Positions 9,240 through 18,216 are shown, counted from the first letter of the stretch. The stretch is 64,000 nt of DNA from Palsa-461 sp036844945 (GCA_036844945.1 DAIUEV010000009.1:9695-73694); one strand, 5' to 3'. Notes: a model not told the origin generated them from the letters alone. Numbers and translations are program-made.

Positions 9240-9788
9240 TCAGGTCGCCGCCGGCCCCGGCCCCGGTGGCTCCTCGCGCCCGAGGAGCTGCTGGGTCCGG
9301 TGCAGGATCGTGCGTCGGCGGCGGGTCGACGATTCGTGCGCGTGGACCGCCTCGAGCTCTTCGGGGCCGAGCCCGTCGAGCCGTCGCACCACCTGGGAGG
9401 CCGACAGCGCCTCGTAGTCGGGGATCGGGAGCCCGGCGTCGGCTCCGGTCCGGCGCGCCCTCGTGGGCCCGTCGGTCGACTCGACCGGAAGCTCGGCCGC
9501 TGCGCCGCTGTTCCCGTTGGGATGGGCGTCGGGCGGGGGCCGCCAGCGGCGCAGCTCGGACTCGAGCGTGCGGCGGCCCATCGAGATGGTGAGGTGCCCC
9601 ACCACCCGGGCGTTGGAGAGGAGCCGACCGATCCGGCCGCGTCCCTTCTCGGCCAACTCCGGAAGATCGTCGGGGCTCAGGTCCTCGAGCGAGCTCGTCA
9701 GCAGCCCGACGGGGGCGTAGAGGAAGAGGTCGAGGGCGTCCTCGATGAGGGGCCGCACGCCCTGTCGAGTTCCCTCAGACGCAGTCAC
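9240..9788 (-). CDS. conserved actinobacterial protein, function unknown
   Basis: The 182-residue protein has two conserved parts: an N-terminal helical region (RPLIEDALDLFLYAPVGLLTSSLEDLSPDDLPELAEKG) and a C-terminal helix pair (IPDYEALSASQVVRRLDGLGPEELEAVHAHESSTRRRRTIL). The latter motif recurs in small actinobacterial proteins of unknown role. A polar, low-complexity stretch separates the two. Its start overlaps the end of the DUF4193 gene by 14 bases, so they are cotranscribed. The amphipathic N-terminus could associate with a membrane, but this is a guess. Confidence 0.65.
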   Translation of the reverse strand: MTASEGTRQGVRPLIEDALDLFLYAPVGLLTSSLEDLSPDDLPELAEKGRGRIGRLLSNARVVGHLTISMGRRTLESELRRWRPPPDAHPNGNSGAAAELPVESTDGPTRARRTGADAGLPIPDYEALSASQVVRRLDGLGPEELEAVHAHESSTRRRRTILHRTQQLLGREEPPGPGPAAT

Positions 9789-10284
9789 GGCACAGGCCCC
9801 GCTTCTTGTCGGCCAGCTGGCTCGAGTGTTTCACGAGGAAGCACGAACGGCAGACGAACTCGTCGGGCTGCTTGGGCAGGACCCGCTCGGAGGCCTCGGT
9901 GCGGTCCTCGGCGTCGGTCGGCTCGTCGTCCTCGACCTCGTCCTCGACGACGAGCCGCTCCTTCAAGATGACGTCCAGGCTGGCCTCGACGTCCTCATCG
10001 TCGGCCTCCTCCTCCTCCTCCTCCTCGGTCTCCTCGCCCGGGCGTTCGGGGGTGGCCGACCCCGCGGCGCCTCCCTCCTCCTCGGTCTCCTCGCCGAGGT
10101 CGTCGAGATCCTCCTCGTCGTCCCCCAGGTCCGCGTCGCCGAGGTCGTCCTCGTCCAGGTCGAGGTCCTCGTCGGCCTCGAGGTCGTCCTCGTCGAGTTC
10201 CTCGAGATCCTCAGGAGCAGCCGATTCGTCGAGATCTTCGGGCACCATTTCCTTTCGGGTGGGCATTTTCGCCGGCGGGAGCAT
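9775..10284 (-). CDS. DUF4193-family protein with long acidic region and C-terminal zinc ribbon
   Basis: The C-terminal part RVLPKQPDEFVCRSCFLVKHSSQLADKK...CRDC matches the DUF4193 family: Cys145, Cys148, Cys165 and Cys168 form a probable zinc ribbon. Most of residues 14-130 is Asp/Glu, much of it encoded by CTC-type triplet runs on the plus strand, which makes the protein extremely acidic. The family is widespread in Actinobacteria and unassigned. A TATGCT box overlaps ATG 10284, so translation may begin at ATG 10266 (MPTRKEMV). Confidence 0.8.
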   Translation of the reverse strand: MLPPAKMPTRKEMVPEDLDESAAPEDLEELDEDDLEADEDLDLDEDDLGDADLGDDEEDLDDLGEETEEEGGAAGSATPERPGEETEEEEEEEADDEDVEASLDVILKERLVVEDEVEDDEPTDAEDRTEASERVLPKQPDEFVCRSCFLVKHSSQLADKKRGLCRDCV

Positions 10285-10630
10285 AGACGTTCAGACCCGC
10301 CGTTCAGGCGCTTTGGCGCGCGCGGCGAGCGTGTGGACGCGCCGCTCGCGGCGCTCGGAACGTCTCCACGCTGGGGTGAAGAGACGGGGGCGGGCCCGGG
10401 GGTCTTTGGTGCCGTCACGTCGGCCGACCGACGTGGTGTTCTCTACTCGACCCCCCGAGCCTGCCGCCGTTGAATGCCTTCCCCCACCGGACGCAGGACG
10501 ACAGGCCTACGGTCCACCCCAGGGAAGATTGGGACGGTCGTTACGATACGCAGATCGCAGAGCGCGTCGTCAAGGGCAACCCGCGCTCGGTGACCAGGGA
10601 TTTCAGGCGTACTCCCTGGTCAGATCCGTC
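10285..10630. other. 346-bp gap with a strong hairpin, no gene seen
   Basis: A short plus-strand frame (10470-10652) shows no protein-like pattern. The clearest element is a perfect 9-bp inverted repeat, GACCAGGGA (10592-10600) and TCCCTGGTC (10613-10621), with a 12-base loop. A second GC-rich repeat of GCGCGC units lies at about 10640-10660, at the end of the ThyX-like gene. These could terminate that gene, which runs leftward into the gap, or form a small structured RNA. I match none of it to a known RNA family. Confidence 0.4.
10592..10621. repeat. 9-bp perfect stem-loop downstream of the ThyX-like gene
   Basis: Arms GACCAGGGA and TCCCTGGTC enclose a 12-base loop. There is no T-run on either side, so it is not a textbook intrinsic terminator. 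Confidence 0.5.
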
Positions 10631-12274
10631 TCAAGATTTCCGCGCGCCGTGACGCGCGCGCCTCGATTCGGCGCGTCGCTCACCTTCCAGTCGCTCGAGG
10701 TCGCTCCACCCGTGTTCGACGTGCACCATCGAGTCGGCCACCGCGCGGTGGCCGGCCTCTTCGGCGATGGCGCGGAACATCTGTTGCGCGATTCGCCGGT
10801 AGGAGGGATGGCCCTGGGTTCCGGAGCGCAGCTCGATCAGATGCAACGCCTCGCGCGCGTTCATCTGCATGATGCAGCGGACGCGGTGCGCGAGGGACAC
10901 CGCGTAGCCGGCCTCGAGCGGGAAGTCCCCCGCCATCGCGTCGTAGAGGGCCCGGGAGCGCTCGAGCGACTCGACGAAGGCGGACTCCTCCCCGGCCTCG
11001 AGGACGAGGTCAGGGACCGTGTAGCCGAGCTCGGGGGTCAGTTTCTGCCACTCGACGGTGAGCATGCGGTGCCGCTGGAGGTCCCGGAAGGCCCCGTAGT
11101 CGACCACGATCTCGAAGCGGTAGTCGGTCCGCTCGAAGGCCCGGCCCGGACGGTGCCTCCGGTTCTTGCGGTCGCCGATGTAGGCGTGCAGGAGCGCCAC
11201 CCGCTCGCCGGCCGACAGGGCGCGGACCCGGCGGAACGCCTCGTCCTCGGACAGCGTGGACGACGAGAAGCAGATCGCGGCGAGCAGCTTGTCCTCGCCC
11301 TCGGGGTCGAAGTCGACCAGCCGGACCTCGCCCGAGGTCGCCCCGAGCCGCTCGGTCGGCGCCCCGGGCACCGCGTCGGGCCACAGCCGCTCGAGCACCC
11401 GGTCGGTCTCGGCCCGGGTGTCGGCGAAGTACTGCGACCACTCCCCGCCGCGATCGGTCACGTCCACGCGCTGGAGGAACGAGGGGATCACCTTGCGCAG
11501 CTCGGTCAGCATTAGATCCGCGTAGAAGCGGGCTTCGGGGAGGGGGTGCGAACGCATCTTCAAGAGGAGCGACTCGTAGGACTGGCCCGAGCCGTAGATG
11601 CCCACGTTGGAGAGCGAGCCGGCCGGGAGGAGCCCGCGGAGCCCGTCGAGCGCCTTGGCCCGCACCGCCTGGCGGTGGACGAAGTCGCTGTCGCCGGGCT
11701 GGCGGGGGAAGCGGGTGATCAGCCAGCTCTGGAGGCGGGGCATGAGCTCGCCGTAGGTGTCGAACATGCGGTCCATGTCGCCCACGTATCGGGCCCCGAG
11801 TGCGGACTCGAGCACGGCCGTCGGCCGGTGGTACCGGTAGTGGCCGTTCGTCATCCGGGTGTCGTATCCGATGTAGCGGGTCGACTGTTCGAGGTAGGCC
11901 ATCAGCCGGCCCCACTCGAGGATCTTGGTGAGGATGTTGGAGGCCTGCTCGCATGCCAGGTGCACGCCCCCGACCTGGGCCACCGAGTCGTCGCCGTACT
12001 CGTAGAAGACGCGCTCGTAGAGCTCCTCGGCCCGCTTCATCCCGACGGTGGCGTCGACGCTGGCATCGCCCGAGATCTCGAGGTCGCAGACGAACTCGTC
12101 GAGGAACAGCCGGCGCAGGCTCTTGGCCGAGCGCGAGTAACGGGCGAAGAGCGCCCCCTTCACCACCTCGGGCAGGTTCACGAGGGCGAAGACCGGCCCG
12201 TAGACGTTCGTGAAGTAACGCTGCAGGATGGCGACCTCGTCGTCGCTGAAGCGCTCCTCGACGTAGGGGAACAT
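10631..12274 (-). CDS. double-domain ThyX-like protein with a split signature motif
   Basis: The 547-residue product consists of two ThyX-like halves. ThyX (flavin-dependent thymidylate synthase, dUMP to dTMP with FAD and methylene-tetrahydrofolate) carries an RHRxxSxNEQSxRY-type motif. In the first half, residues 121-134 keep the motif's end (LEQSTRY) but have lost RHR. In the second half, residues 401-403 keep RHR but have lost the end. The remaining fold patterns (FARYSRS, GDDSVAQ, HLACEQASN) fit. It may be a catalytic heterodimer-in-one-chain or a non-catalytic paralogue. TAAGGT ends six bases before the ATG, so the mRNA is probably leaderless. Confidence 0.7.
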   Translation of the reverse strand: MFPYVEERFSDDEVAILQRYFTNVYGPVFALVNLPEVVKGALFARYSRSAKSLRRLFLDEFVCDLEISGDASVDATVGMKRAEELYERVFYEYGDDSVAQVGGVHLACEQASNILTKILEWGRLMAYLEQSTRYIGYDTRMTNGHYRYHRPTAVLESALGARYVGDMDRMFDTYGELMPRLQSWLITRFPRQPGDSDFVHRQAVRAKALDGLRGLLPAGSLSNVGIYGSGQSYESLLLKMRSHPLPEARFYADLMLTELRKVIPSFLQRVDVTDRGGEWSQYFADTRAETDRVLERLWPDAVPGAPTERLGATSGEVRLVDFDPEGEDKLLAAICFSSSTLSEDEAFRRVRALSAGERVALLHAYIGDRKNRRHRPGRAFERTDYRFEIVVDYGAFRDLQRHRMLTVEWQKLTPELGYTVPDLVLEAGEESAFVESLERSRALYDAMAGDFPLEAGYAVSLAHRVRCIMQMNAREALHLIELRSGTQGHPSYRRIAQQMFRAIAEEAGHRAVADSMVHVEHGWSDLERLEGERRAESRRARHGARKS

Positions 12275-12280
12275 GGGCAG

Positions 12281-12286
12281 ACCTTA
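12281..12286 (-). promoter_or_regulatory. -10 box of a leaderless promoter, ThyX-like gene
   Basis: TAAGGT, six bases before ATG 12274. Its TAA is also the stop codon of the upstream helicase gene. Confidence 0.5.
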
Positions 12287-14491
12287 GGGCTCGGCCCCTT
12301 CCGCGATGGCGGATGAGGGGAGGGTGCCGGCGGCCACCACGTCACGGAGGAGCAGGTCGTGGGCGGCGGCTGCCGAGGCGGCCAGGCTCGGGTCGGAGGC
12401 GACGATTCCCACCTGGTGGACCAGGTCGGCGAGCTGGCGCACCGTCCGGACGAAGTCACCGGGGGCCATCTCACCCACGTCGCGGGCGGCCACCTCGAGC
12501 GTGGCGCCGAACGACGCCCCCCGGGCCCAGGCGGCCACTGCGGTCGCCAGACCCGGCTCGGGCTGGGCGGTCCGGGGCACCACGTGGACCTCCTCCAGGG
12601 CCCGGATCCGCTCGAAGTGGTGCGCGAGGAGCCCGAGCCGCTCGGACAGCTCGGCCCTGCGCCGCTCCCCCAGCCGGTCCCCGGCCGGCTTGCGCCGGGC
12701 CGGTCGAGGCGTCGCCTCTCGGTGCGCCCCGCGGGCCCCTCCGAAGGCCCGCCGGGCCCGGCGCTTCTCGAACACGACCGCGGAGAGCACCCCCGCGACG
12801 ATGGACGGCTCGGCGTCGGCGAGGACCTCGCCGGAGAGGGCTTCGGCGACCAGCAGATCGGACTCGTGGTACACGGTCGAAAGCCGGCGGCCGGCGTCGG
12901 TGAGGGCCCAGCCGTGGACGTAGCCGAGCTCCTCTAAGACCGCGAGCCGTCGGCCCAGGGCCTCGGTCAGCATCTCGATCGAGCGCACCGGGCCGGTCCC
13001 CCGTTGGGCCTGCCACTGGGCGAACGAGCTCCGCAGCACGGTGTGGGCGGTCTCGCGGTCGAACCGGCGCACCAGGTTGACTGCGAGGTTGTAGGTCGGC
13101 CGGAAGGTCGAGCGGAGGTCGGGCAACGGGGCGAGCGCCACCCGGGCCGCCTCGGCGAGCGGGGTCTCCGGAGCGAACACCACCACCGCGTGCCCCTCGG
13201 CGTCGTGTCCGCGGCGGCCCGCCCGGCCGGTCAGCTGCGCGTACTCCCCCGAGGTGAGGGTGGCCCGCCCGGCCCCGCCGAACTTCGTGAAGCGCTCGAT
13301 CACGACCGTCCGGGCGGGCATGTTGATGCCGAGCGACAGCGTCTCGGTGGCGAAAACGACCTTGAGGAGGCCGCTCGCGAAGCACTCCTCAACCGCCTCG
13401 CGGTAGGCGGGGACGAGGCCGGCATGGTGGGCGGCGAGCCCCGACTCCAGCCCCTCCAGCCACTCGGGGTAACCGAGCACCGAGAGGTCGTCGTCGGAGA
13501 GGGACTCGACGTGGCGCTCGGCGGTCGCCCGGATGGCGGCCCGCTCCACCCGGCTCGTGAGGCGCACCCCGTCGCGCAGGCACTGGCGGACGGCGTCGTC
13601 GCAGGCCGCCCGGCTGAAGATGAACACGATCGCCGGGAGCAGCTCCTCGTCCGCCAACAGCTCGACCAGCTCGATGCGCCGCGGCGAGCGGACCGGGAGC
13701 CGCATGGCCGGCCGCCGGCCCGGCGGGCCCGGGGTGTGGGTCACGCTGGTCCGCCCGGCCCGCCGCACCGCCTGGTCGATCCGGAGCGCCTCGTCGGAGG
13801 GGGCGGCGTGGGCGAGGAGCGGGGACAGCAGCACCTGGTCCTCGGCCCGTTTGTACACGGCGAAGTGGTGCCGCAGGGTGATCGGCCGACGCTCCTCGAC
13901 GACCACCTCGACCGGCCCCCGCACCGAGCGCAGCCAGGCCCCGAGCTCGTTGGCGTTGGAGACGGTGGCCGAGAGGCACACGAAGGTGACGCTGCGGGCC
14001 GAGAGGACGAGCACCTCCTCCCACACCCCGCCCCGGTAGGGGTCCTGGAGGTAGTGGACCTCGTCGAGCACCACCAGGCCGAGCCGCTGCAGCAGGTCCG
14101 AGCCGGCCAGCAACATGTTGCGGAGGACCTCGGTGGTCATGACCACGACGGGGGCTCTCGGGCGGATGGCGGTGTCCCCGGTCAGGAGCCCGACCTGTTC
14201 CTCGCCGTGGGCGATGCAAAGGTCGCGGTACTTCTGGTTGGAGAGCGCCTTCAACGGGGTCGTATAGAAGACCTTCGTCCGCTCGGCGAGCGTCCGGTGG
14301 ATCGCGTACTCGGCGACCAGGGTCTTCCCCGAACCGGTGGGGGCCGAGACGAGGACCGAGCTGCCCGAGTCGAGTGCGTCGAACGCCTCGTGCTGGAACG
14401 GGTCGACCGGGAAGTGGAGCCCCCCGACGAATCGCCGCCGGAGCCGCCCCGCGTCGCCCGTCCTCGGTTCGGCGGCGGTCCCCCCGCTCAA
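12284..14491 (-). CDS. helY: Ski2-like DEVH helicase (HelY)
   Basis: The protein has a Q-motif-like FQHEAFDAL, Walker A APTGSGKT (50-57), DEVH (143-146), a SATVSN motif, GINMPARTVVIERFTKF and the QLTGRAGRRG motif VI. It ends in a C-terminal domain typical of Ski2/Mtr4-like helicases. At 735 residues it is shorter than mycobacterial HelY (about 900). The position next to tatC and tatA matches helY in M. tuberculosis. The likely start is TTG 14491, overlapping the tatC stop as TTGA; no ATG or GTG lies at a better place. It probably unwinds RNA or RNA/DNA hybrids. Confidence 0.88.
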   Translation of the reverse strand: MSGGTAAEPRTGDAGRLRRRFVGGLHFPVDPFQHEAFDALDSGSSVLVSAPTGSGKTLVAEYAIHRTLAERTKVFYTTPLKALSNQKYRDLCIAHGEEQVGLLTGDTAIRPRAPVVVMTTEVLRNMLLAGSDLLQRLGLVVLDEVHYLQDPYRGGVWEEVLVLSARSVTFVCLSATVSNANELGAWLRSVRGPVEVVVEERRPITLRHHFAVYKRAEDQVLLSPLLAHAAPSDEALRIDQAVRRAGRTSVTHTPGPPGRRPAMRLPVRSPRRIELVELLADEELLPAIVFIFSRAACDDAVRQCLRDGVRLTSRVERAAIRATAERHVESLSDDDLSVLGYPEWLEGLESGLAAHHAGLVPAYREAVEECFASGLLKVVFATETLSLGINMPARTVVIERFTKFGGAGRATLTSGEYAQLTGRAGRRGHDAEGHAVVVFAPETPLAEAARVALAPLPDLRSTFRPTYNLAVNLVRRFDRETAHTVLRSSFAQWQAQRGTGPVRSIEMLTEALGRRLAVLEELGYVHGWALTDAGRRLSTVYHESDLLVAEALSGEVLADAEPSIVAGVLSAVVFEKRRARRAFGGARGAHREATPRPARRKPAGDRLGERRRAELSERLGLLAHHFERIRALEEVHVVPRTAQPEPGLATAVAAWARGASFGATLEVAARDVGEMAPGDFVRTVRQLADLVHQVGIVASDPSLAASAAAAHDLLLRDVVAAGTLPSSAIAEGAEP

Positions 14492-15237
14492 CGCCCGAGC
14501 AGCTTGCCGATGGCGATGGCGAGGAAATAGAAGGACACGAGTGGCACGAGCAGGACAAGCATCGACAGGGGGTCCGCGCTCGGGGTGAAGATCGCCGACA
14601 GGAGGGTGAGGCCGATGATCGCCCAGCGCCACGCGTGCAGGAGCTGGGCCGGCTTGAGCACGCCGGCGATCTGGAGGCCGACCAGCACCACCGGGAACTC
14701 GAAGGTGAGCCCGAACAGGAACATCATGAGCAGGATCAGGCTCAGGTACTCGTTGGGCGAGAGGATCTGGCGCAGGCTGGGCCCGCCGACGTGCCGGAGA
14801 AACTCGAGCGCGTGCGGGAAGACGACGTAGGCCAGCGCGCAGCCGGCGAAGAACAGCACCACCGAGACCAGCACGAAGGGCACCGCGTACTTCTTCTCGC
14901 TCCGGTGCAGCCCGGGGGTGATGAACCGCCAGACCTGGAAGAGGATCACCGGAGAGGCGATGAGGAGGCCCCCGAACGCGGCCATCTGGATGCGAAGCGT
15001 GAGCGGGTCGAGCGGGCCGGTCACGTAGAAGGAGCAGCTGTGCGGGTTGGCCCGGCAGTAGGGGTGCTGGAGGAGGTTGAGCATCCCCTGGTAGAACGCG
15101 GCCGCGATCGACGCGCCGATCACGAAGGCGATGACCGAGAAGATGAGGCGCCGGCGCAGCTCGGACAGGTGCTGCACCAGGGTCATGGCGTCCGGCGACG
15201 GGCGCTCCTTGCGGCCGCTCAACAGCCGGGTGACCAT
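14488..15237 (-). CDS. tatC: Sec-independent protein translocase TatC
   Basis: The 249-residue membrane protein opens with the TatC signature MTLVQHLSELRRRLI after a short basic extension. It has six hydrophobic segments, the conserved FxVWRFITPGLHRSEKK loop and the PGLFEFP-like LTFEFPVVLV stretch. TatC is the receptor for twin-arginine signal peptides and works with TatA/TatB in the cytoplasmic membrane to export folded proteins. It lies 46 bp after tatA/B and is coupled to helY by a TTGA overlap, so the three form one operon. Confidence 0.95.
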   Translation of the reverse strand: MVTRLLSGRKERPSPDAMTLVQHLSELRRRLIFSVIAFVIGASIAAAFYQGMLNLLQHPYCRANPHSCSFYVTGPLDPLTLRIQMAAFGGLLIASPVILFQVWRFITPGLHRSEKKYAVPFVLVSVVLFFAGCALAYVVFPHALEFLRHVGGPSLRQILSPNEYLSLILLMMFLFGLTFEFPVVLVGLQIAGVLKPAQLLHAWRWAIIGLTLLSAIFTPSADPLSMLVLLVPLVSFYFLAIAIGKLLGR

Positions 15238-15283
15238 GGTGTGGCTCGCTCTCCGTTCGTCCTGCCGGGCCCGCGTCCGGCGG

Positions 15284-15763
15284 TCAGTTCATCCCCGGGT
15301 CGGCCGGCAGCACGTGGCGGGGCACGCCCGAGGACCGGGCCGGGGTCGGCTGGGCGACCCCGTTGCCGTTGGTCGTGCTCACGGGCACCGGGGCGGCCCG
15401 GTCGACCGGCCAGTCGTCGGAGTCGTTGGGTGGCACCGCGCCTGGCACCGCGGCGGCCGGCGCGGGGGCGGGCGGCGCGGGGGCGGCCGGCGCGGCGGGG
15501 TCGGGGACGAGCTCGGTCTTGCTCGTGGCGGCCATGGTGGTGAGGTAGGACACCGGCGAGCGGGCGATGCGGGCGATCTCGGCGCTCGAGGGGAGGCTCG
15601 GCACCGACTCGCGCACCTCGGACTCCATCCGCTGCTGGAAGTCGCGGATCTTCGTCCAGAATTCGCCCACCTGGCGGCTGAGTTTGGGCAGCTTGTCGGG
15701 GCCCAGGAGGATCAGGGCCACGATCAGGACGATAAAGAGCTTCTCGGGATTGAGGGACAGCAT
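15284..15763 (-). CDS. TatA/TatB-family translocase subunit
   Basis: The 159-residue protein has a single N-terminal membrane helix (FIVLIVALILLGPDKLP), an amphipathic helix (KLSRQVGEFWTKIRDFQQRMESEV) and a long Ala/Pro-rich cytoplasmic tail. The GPDKLP turn is closer to TatB than to the FG-type turn of TatA, and the length also suits TatB. Actinobacteria often carry both, and no second copy lies here. It forms the Tat export channel or receptor with TatC. Confidence 0.88.
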   Translation of the reverse strand: MLSLNPEKLFIVLIVALILLGPDKLPKLSRQVGEFWTKIRDFQQRMESEVRESVPSLPSSAEIARIARSPVSYLTTMAATSKTELVPDPAAPAAPAPPAPAPAAAVPGAVPPNDSDDWPVDRAAPVPVSTTNGNGVAQPTPARSSGVPRHVLPADPGMN

Positions 15764-15772
15764 CCTTCCCCG

Positions 15773-15778
15773 ATCCTA
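15773..15778 (-). promoter_or_regulatory. possible -10 box, tat-helY operon
   Basis: TAGGAT ends nine bases before ATG 15763, which would leave a two- or three-base leader. Confidence 0.4.
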
Positions 15779-15881
15779 CCGGCGCGCACCCCGGGCCTCC
15801 CGGCGCCGCGCCGGTGCGGCGGCTTCGACCAGGTAATCCGTCGCCGGCGGCGAGGCCGGATGACCGGGGTCGGCCCCGAAC

Positions 15882-18173
15882 TCAGGTCTCGTTCGAGAGC
15901 GCGGCGTAGCTCCGGCACGGCTCGCCCCGTAGTGCCCCGCAGGCGGGCATGGTGGCGGGCGCGGCGACCCCGCCGACCACGTTCAACACGAGGGACGAGG
16001 CGCCGAGCGAGCCCATGGCCACCCGGTCGAGCACCCGGTCCTCCGTGTCCGGGGTCGCGAACGCCCAGGCGGGCCGGTCGCCGCCGGGGGCCGAGAGCAC
16101 GATGCGCAGCGCGGTGCCGGCCCGGAACACGTGCGCGAGCGGGTCGATCGGGATCCGCACCAAGCTGTAGCGCCCGGAAGGCAAGGCCGCCCGCGACCCC
16201 GGCAGGTAGGTCGGCACCGGCTGGAGCGCGGTCGCGGCCGGCGACATCTGCCGGTTGGACGAGCGCAGGAACCCGGAGGTGACGTACTCCTCCTCGTTGG
16301 CGCCGGGCCGCACCTCGGTCACGGTCACCTGGAGGTCGGTCACCTTCGCGCTCGAGCGCAGGTACAGGTCGAGGCTGGCCGGGCCGACGACGGTGGTGTT
16401 CGACGCGAACGGGGCCGTTTGGAACGCGACGCCGTTCTTGGCCGGCACCGGCGTCCAGTCATAGGGCGGCTGCGCGGCCCAGGCATTCGCGCTCTCCGGG
16501 AGGTCGGTGGCCGGGCGCACGGCCGGGTTGGGCCGGAAGCTCGCCGCCGAGGCCCCCGAGGGCTTCAGGGTCGAGAGCGACCCACCCGGCCCGAGGTAGT
16601 AGGTGGTCACCTTCCCGACCGGTGGCCAGGTCGAGAACCCGGCGGTCGCGGTGGGCTGCAGCGCGCCCTGCCCGAGGCTGCCGCCGCCGTTGTCGAAGAG
16701 CACCTCGACTCTCGGGGTCCGAGCCGCGTACGCGGCGCGGGCGGCCGCCGCGGTCGGCTCGGTGGTGAAACGCAGCGGCGGCGGGGCGAGCGCGGGAGCA
16801 CCGCTGGTCGCCGACGCGTAGACCTCGGCGGCGAGGGGGTCGAGGATCGGCTGGGGGGTCGGGACCGCATCGGCGACGTAGACGTCGAGGAACTCGAGCC
16901 ACCGGGAGATCGAGTCCGGTCCGAGCGAGTCGATGTGGGTTCCGTTGGTCATGGTCACGTACACCCGGGGGTCGTGGTCGAGCGCGGTGATGATCGCCGG
17001 CCACTGCGGCCCGACCTGTTCGTCCTCCAGGCTTCCGGACAAGAAGACCGGCACCTTGATGTGGGCGGCCCAGTCGGTGGGCGAGCGCTGGTCGAAGAGC
17101 GAAGGGACCCGCCCGAGGTCCGGCCCGATCAACCGCACCAACGCCTGGGCCTCCGGGTGCAGCACCTGGTTGGCGAGGCAGGTGCGGTCGCCGGTCTCGA
17201 TCTCGGCGGTGGCCCAGCTCTGTCCGCCGCCCGGCGCCGCCTCGGCGTCGGAGATCCGCTCCTGCACCCAGCTCTTGGCGAAGCCGTTGTTGTAGATGCC
17301 GCCCGGGTACCCGGTCGAGAACAGGTCGTCGGTGGGGCTGAGCGGGGTGATCGCGGCGAGGTCGGGCGGCTCGGTCCCGGCCACGATGAGCTGGGAGAAG
17401 CCCGAGTAGGAGATCCCGACCATGCCCACCTTGTGGTGGAACACCCAGGGCTGGGAACCGACGATCTGGACCGCGTCGTAGCCGTCGTAGTCCGAGTCGA
17501 GCCCGAAGAGGTCGAACGCCCCGCCCGAGCACCCCGTGCCCCGCATCTGCAGGCTCACGGTGGCGAACCCGAGCAGCGGCGCGATCACCGACCCGACGAT
17601 CGTCGAGGTGGACGGGAGCAGCGGGTTGCTGGTCGACGCCTTGCCCTCGAGCGCGTCGATCAGGCTGGCCGGGCCGGCCACGTTGTAGCCGGAGTACTCG
17701 ATCACCGTCGGGAAGGGACCGTCGGCCAGGGTCTTGCCCGGCGGGAGCCGGACGGTGGCCGCGAGACGCACCCCGTCCCGCATCGTCAGGTAGTTGAGCC
17801 CGACGTGCAGATGCTGCCCCGCGTAGAACGCGCCGGGCATGGCCGAGTGGGTGGCGAGGACCGCGAACGGCGCGGTGAGCTCCGGGTGCGCGCCGGGGGT
17901 CTCGAAGCGGTAGCCGGGACCCGGGCCGAGGTTGCGGACGAGGAGCGCGCCGAGCCCGTCGACCACCCCCGAGCCGACCACCCGGCCGTCGTGGACCACC
18001 CGGAGGTGCGCGCCGGGCGGGGCCCCGAGCACGTAGGCCTCCTCGATGCCACCGCGCCCCTGGAAGGGGCTGGCCGACGGTGCCGCTCCGGCCGGGGCGG
18101 CGAGGACCCCGAGCAGCAGCGCGAGGGCCGCGACGCCAGAGCCGACTCGGGCCACCGGGTCGCTGACGCGCAT
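15882..18173 (-). CDS. secreted CocE/NonD-type alpha/beta hydrolase (X-Pro dipeptidyl-peptidase-like)
   Basis: The 763-residue protein starts with a Sec-type signal peptide (1-31, ending PAGAAPSAS). The alpha/beta-hydrolase core carries the nucleophile Ser255 in GISYSGF, and a C-terminal jelly-roll domain fits the CocE/X-Pro dipeptidyl-peptidase C-terminal family (about 520-750). Related enzymes cleave esters, cocaine-like amides or Xaa-Pro peptides. The substrate here is unknown. It probably acts outside the membrane, and the two signal peptidases encoded next to it are suggestive. TAGCCT ends six bases before the ATG, so the mRNA is probably leaderless. Confidence 0.82.
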   Translation of the reverse strand: MRVSDPVARVGSGVAALALLLGVLAAPAGAAPSASPFQGRGGIEEAYVLGAPPGAHLRVVHDGRVVGSGVVDGLGALLVRNLGPGPGYRFETPGAHPELTAPFAVLATHSAMPGAFYAGQHLHVGLNYLTMRDGVRLAATVRLPPGKTLADGPFPTVIEYSGYNVAGPASLIDALEGKASTSNPLLPSTSTIVGSVIAPLLGFATVSLQMRGTGCSGGAFDLFGLDSDYDGYDAVQIVGSQPWVFHHKVGMVGISYSGFSQLIVAGTEPPDLAAITPLSPTDDLFSTGYPGGIYNNGFAKSWVQERISDAEAAPGGGQSWATAEIETGDRTCLANQVLHPEAQALVRLIGPDLGRVPSLFDQRSPTDWAAHIKVPVFLSGSLEDEQVGPQWPAIITALDHDPRVYVTMTNGTHIDSLGPDSISRWLEFLDVYVADAVPTPQPILDPLAAEVYASATSGAPALAPPPLRFTTEPTAAAARAAYAARTPRVEVLFDNGGGSLGQGALQPTATAGFSTWPPVGKVTTYYLGPGGSLSTLKPSGASAASFRPNPAVRPATDLPESANAWAAQPPYDWTPVPAKNGVAFQTAPFASNTTVVGPASLDLYLRSSAKVTDLQVTVTEVRPGANEEEYVTSGFLRSSNRQMSPAATALQPVPTYLPGSRAALPSGRYSLVRIPIDPLAHVFRAGTALRIVLSAPGGDRPAWAFATPDTEDRVLDRVAMGSLGASSLVLNVVGGVAAPATMPACGALRGEPCRSYAALSNET

Positions 18174-18179
18174 CCGTCG

Positions 18180-18185
18180 AGGCTA
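18180..18185 (-). promoter_or_regulatory. -10 box of a leaderless promoter, CocE-like gene
   Basis: TAGCCT, six bases before ATG 18173; no Shine-Dalgarno in between. Confidence 0.55.
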
Positions 18186-18216
18186 GTGACGGCCCCGGGC
18201 CGGCGTGAAGCGAGCG

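Noticed and set aside
10000..10200. CTC/GAG triplet runs as a microsatellite element
   Set aside because: They encode the Glu/Asp tract of the DUF4193 protein and are not perfect or extended.
10470..10652. 60-codon plus-strand frame in the gap
   Set aside because: No ribosome binding site and composition like the surroundings.
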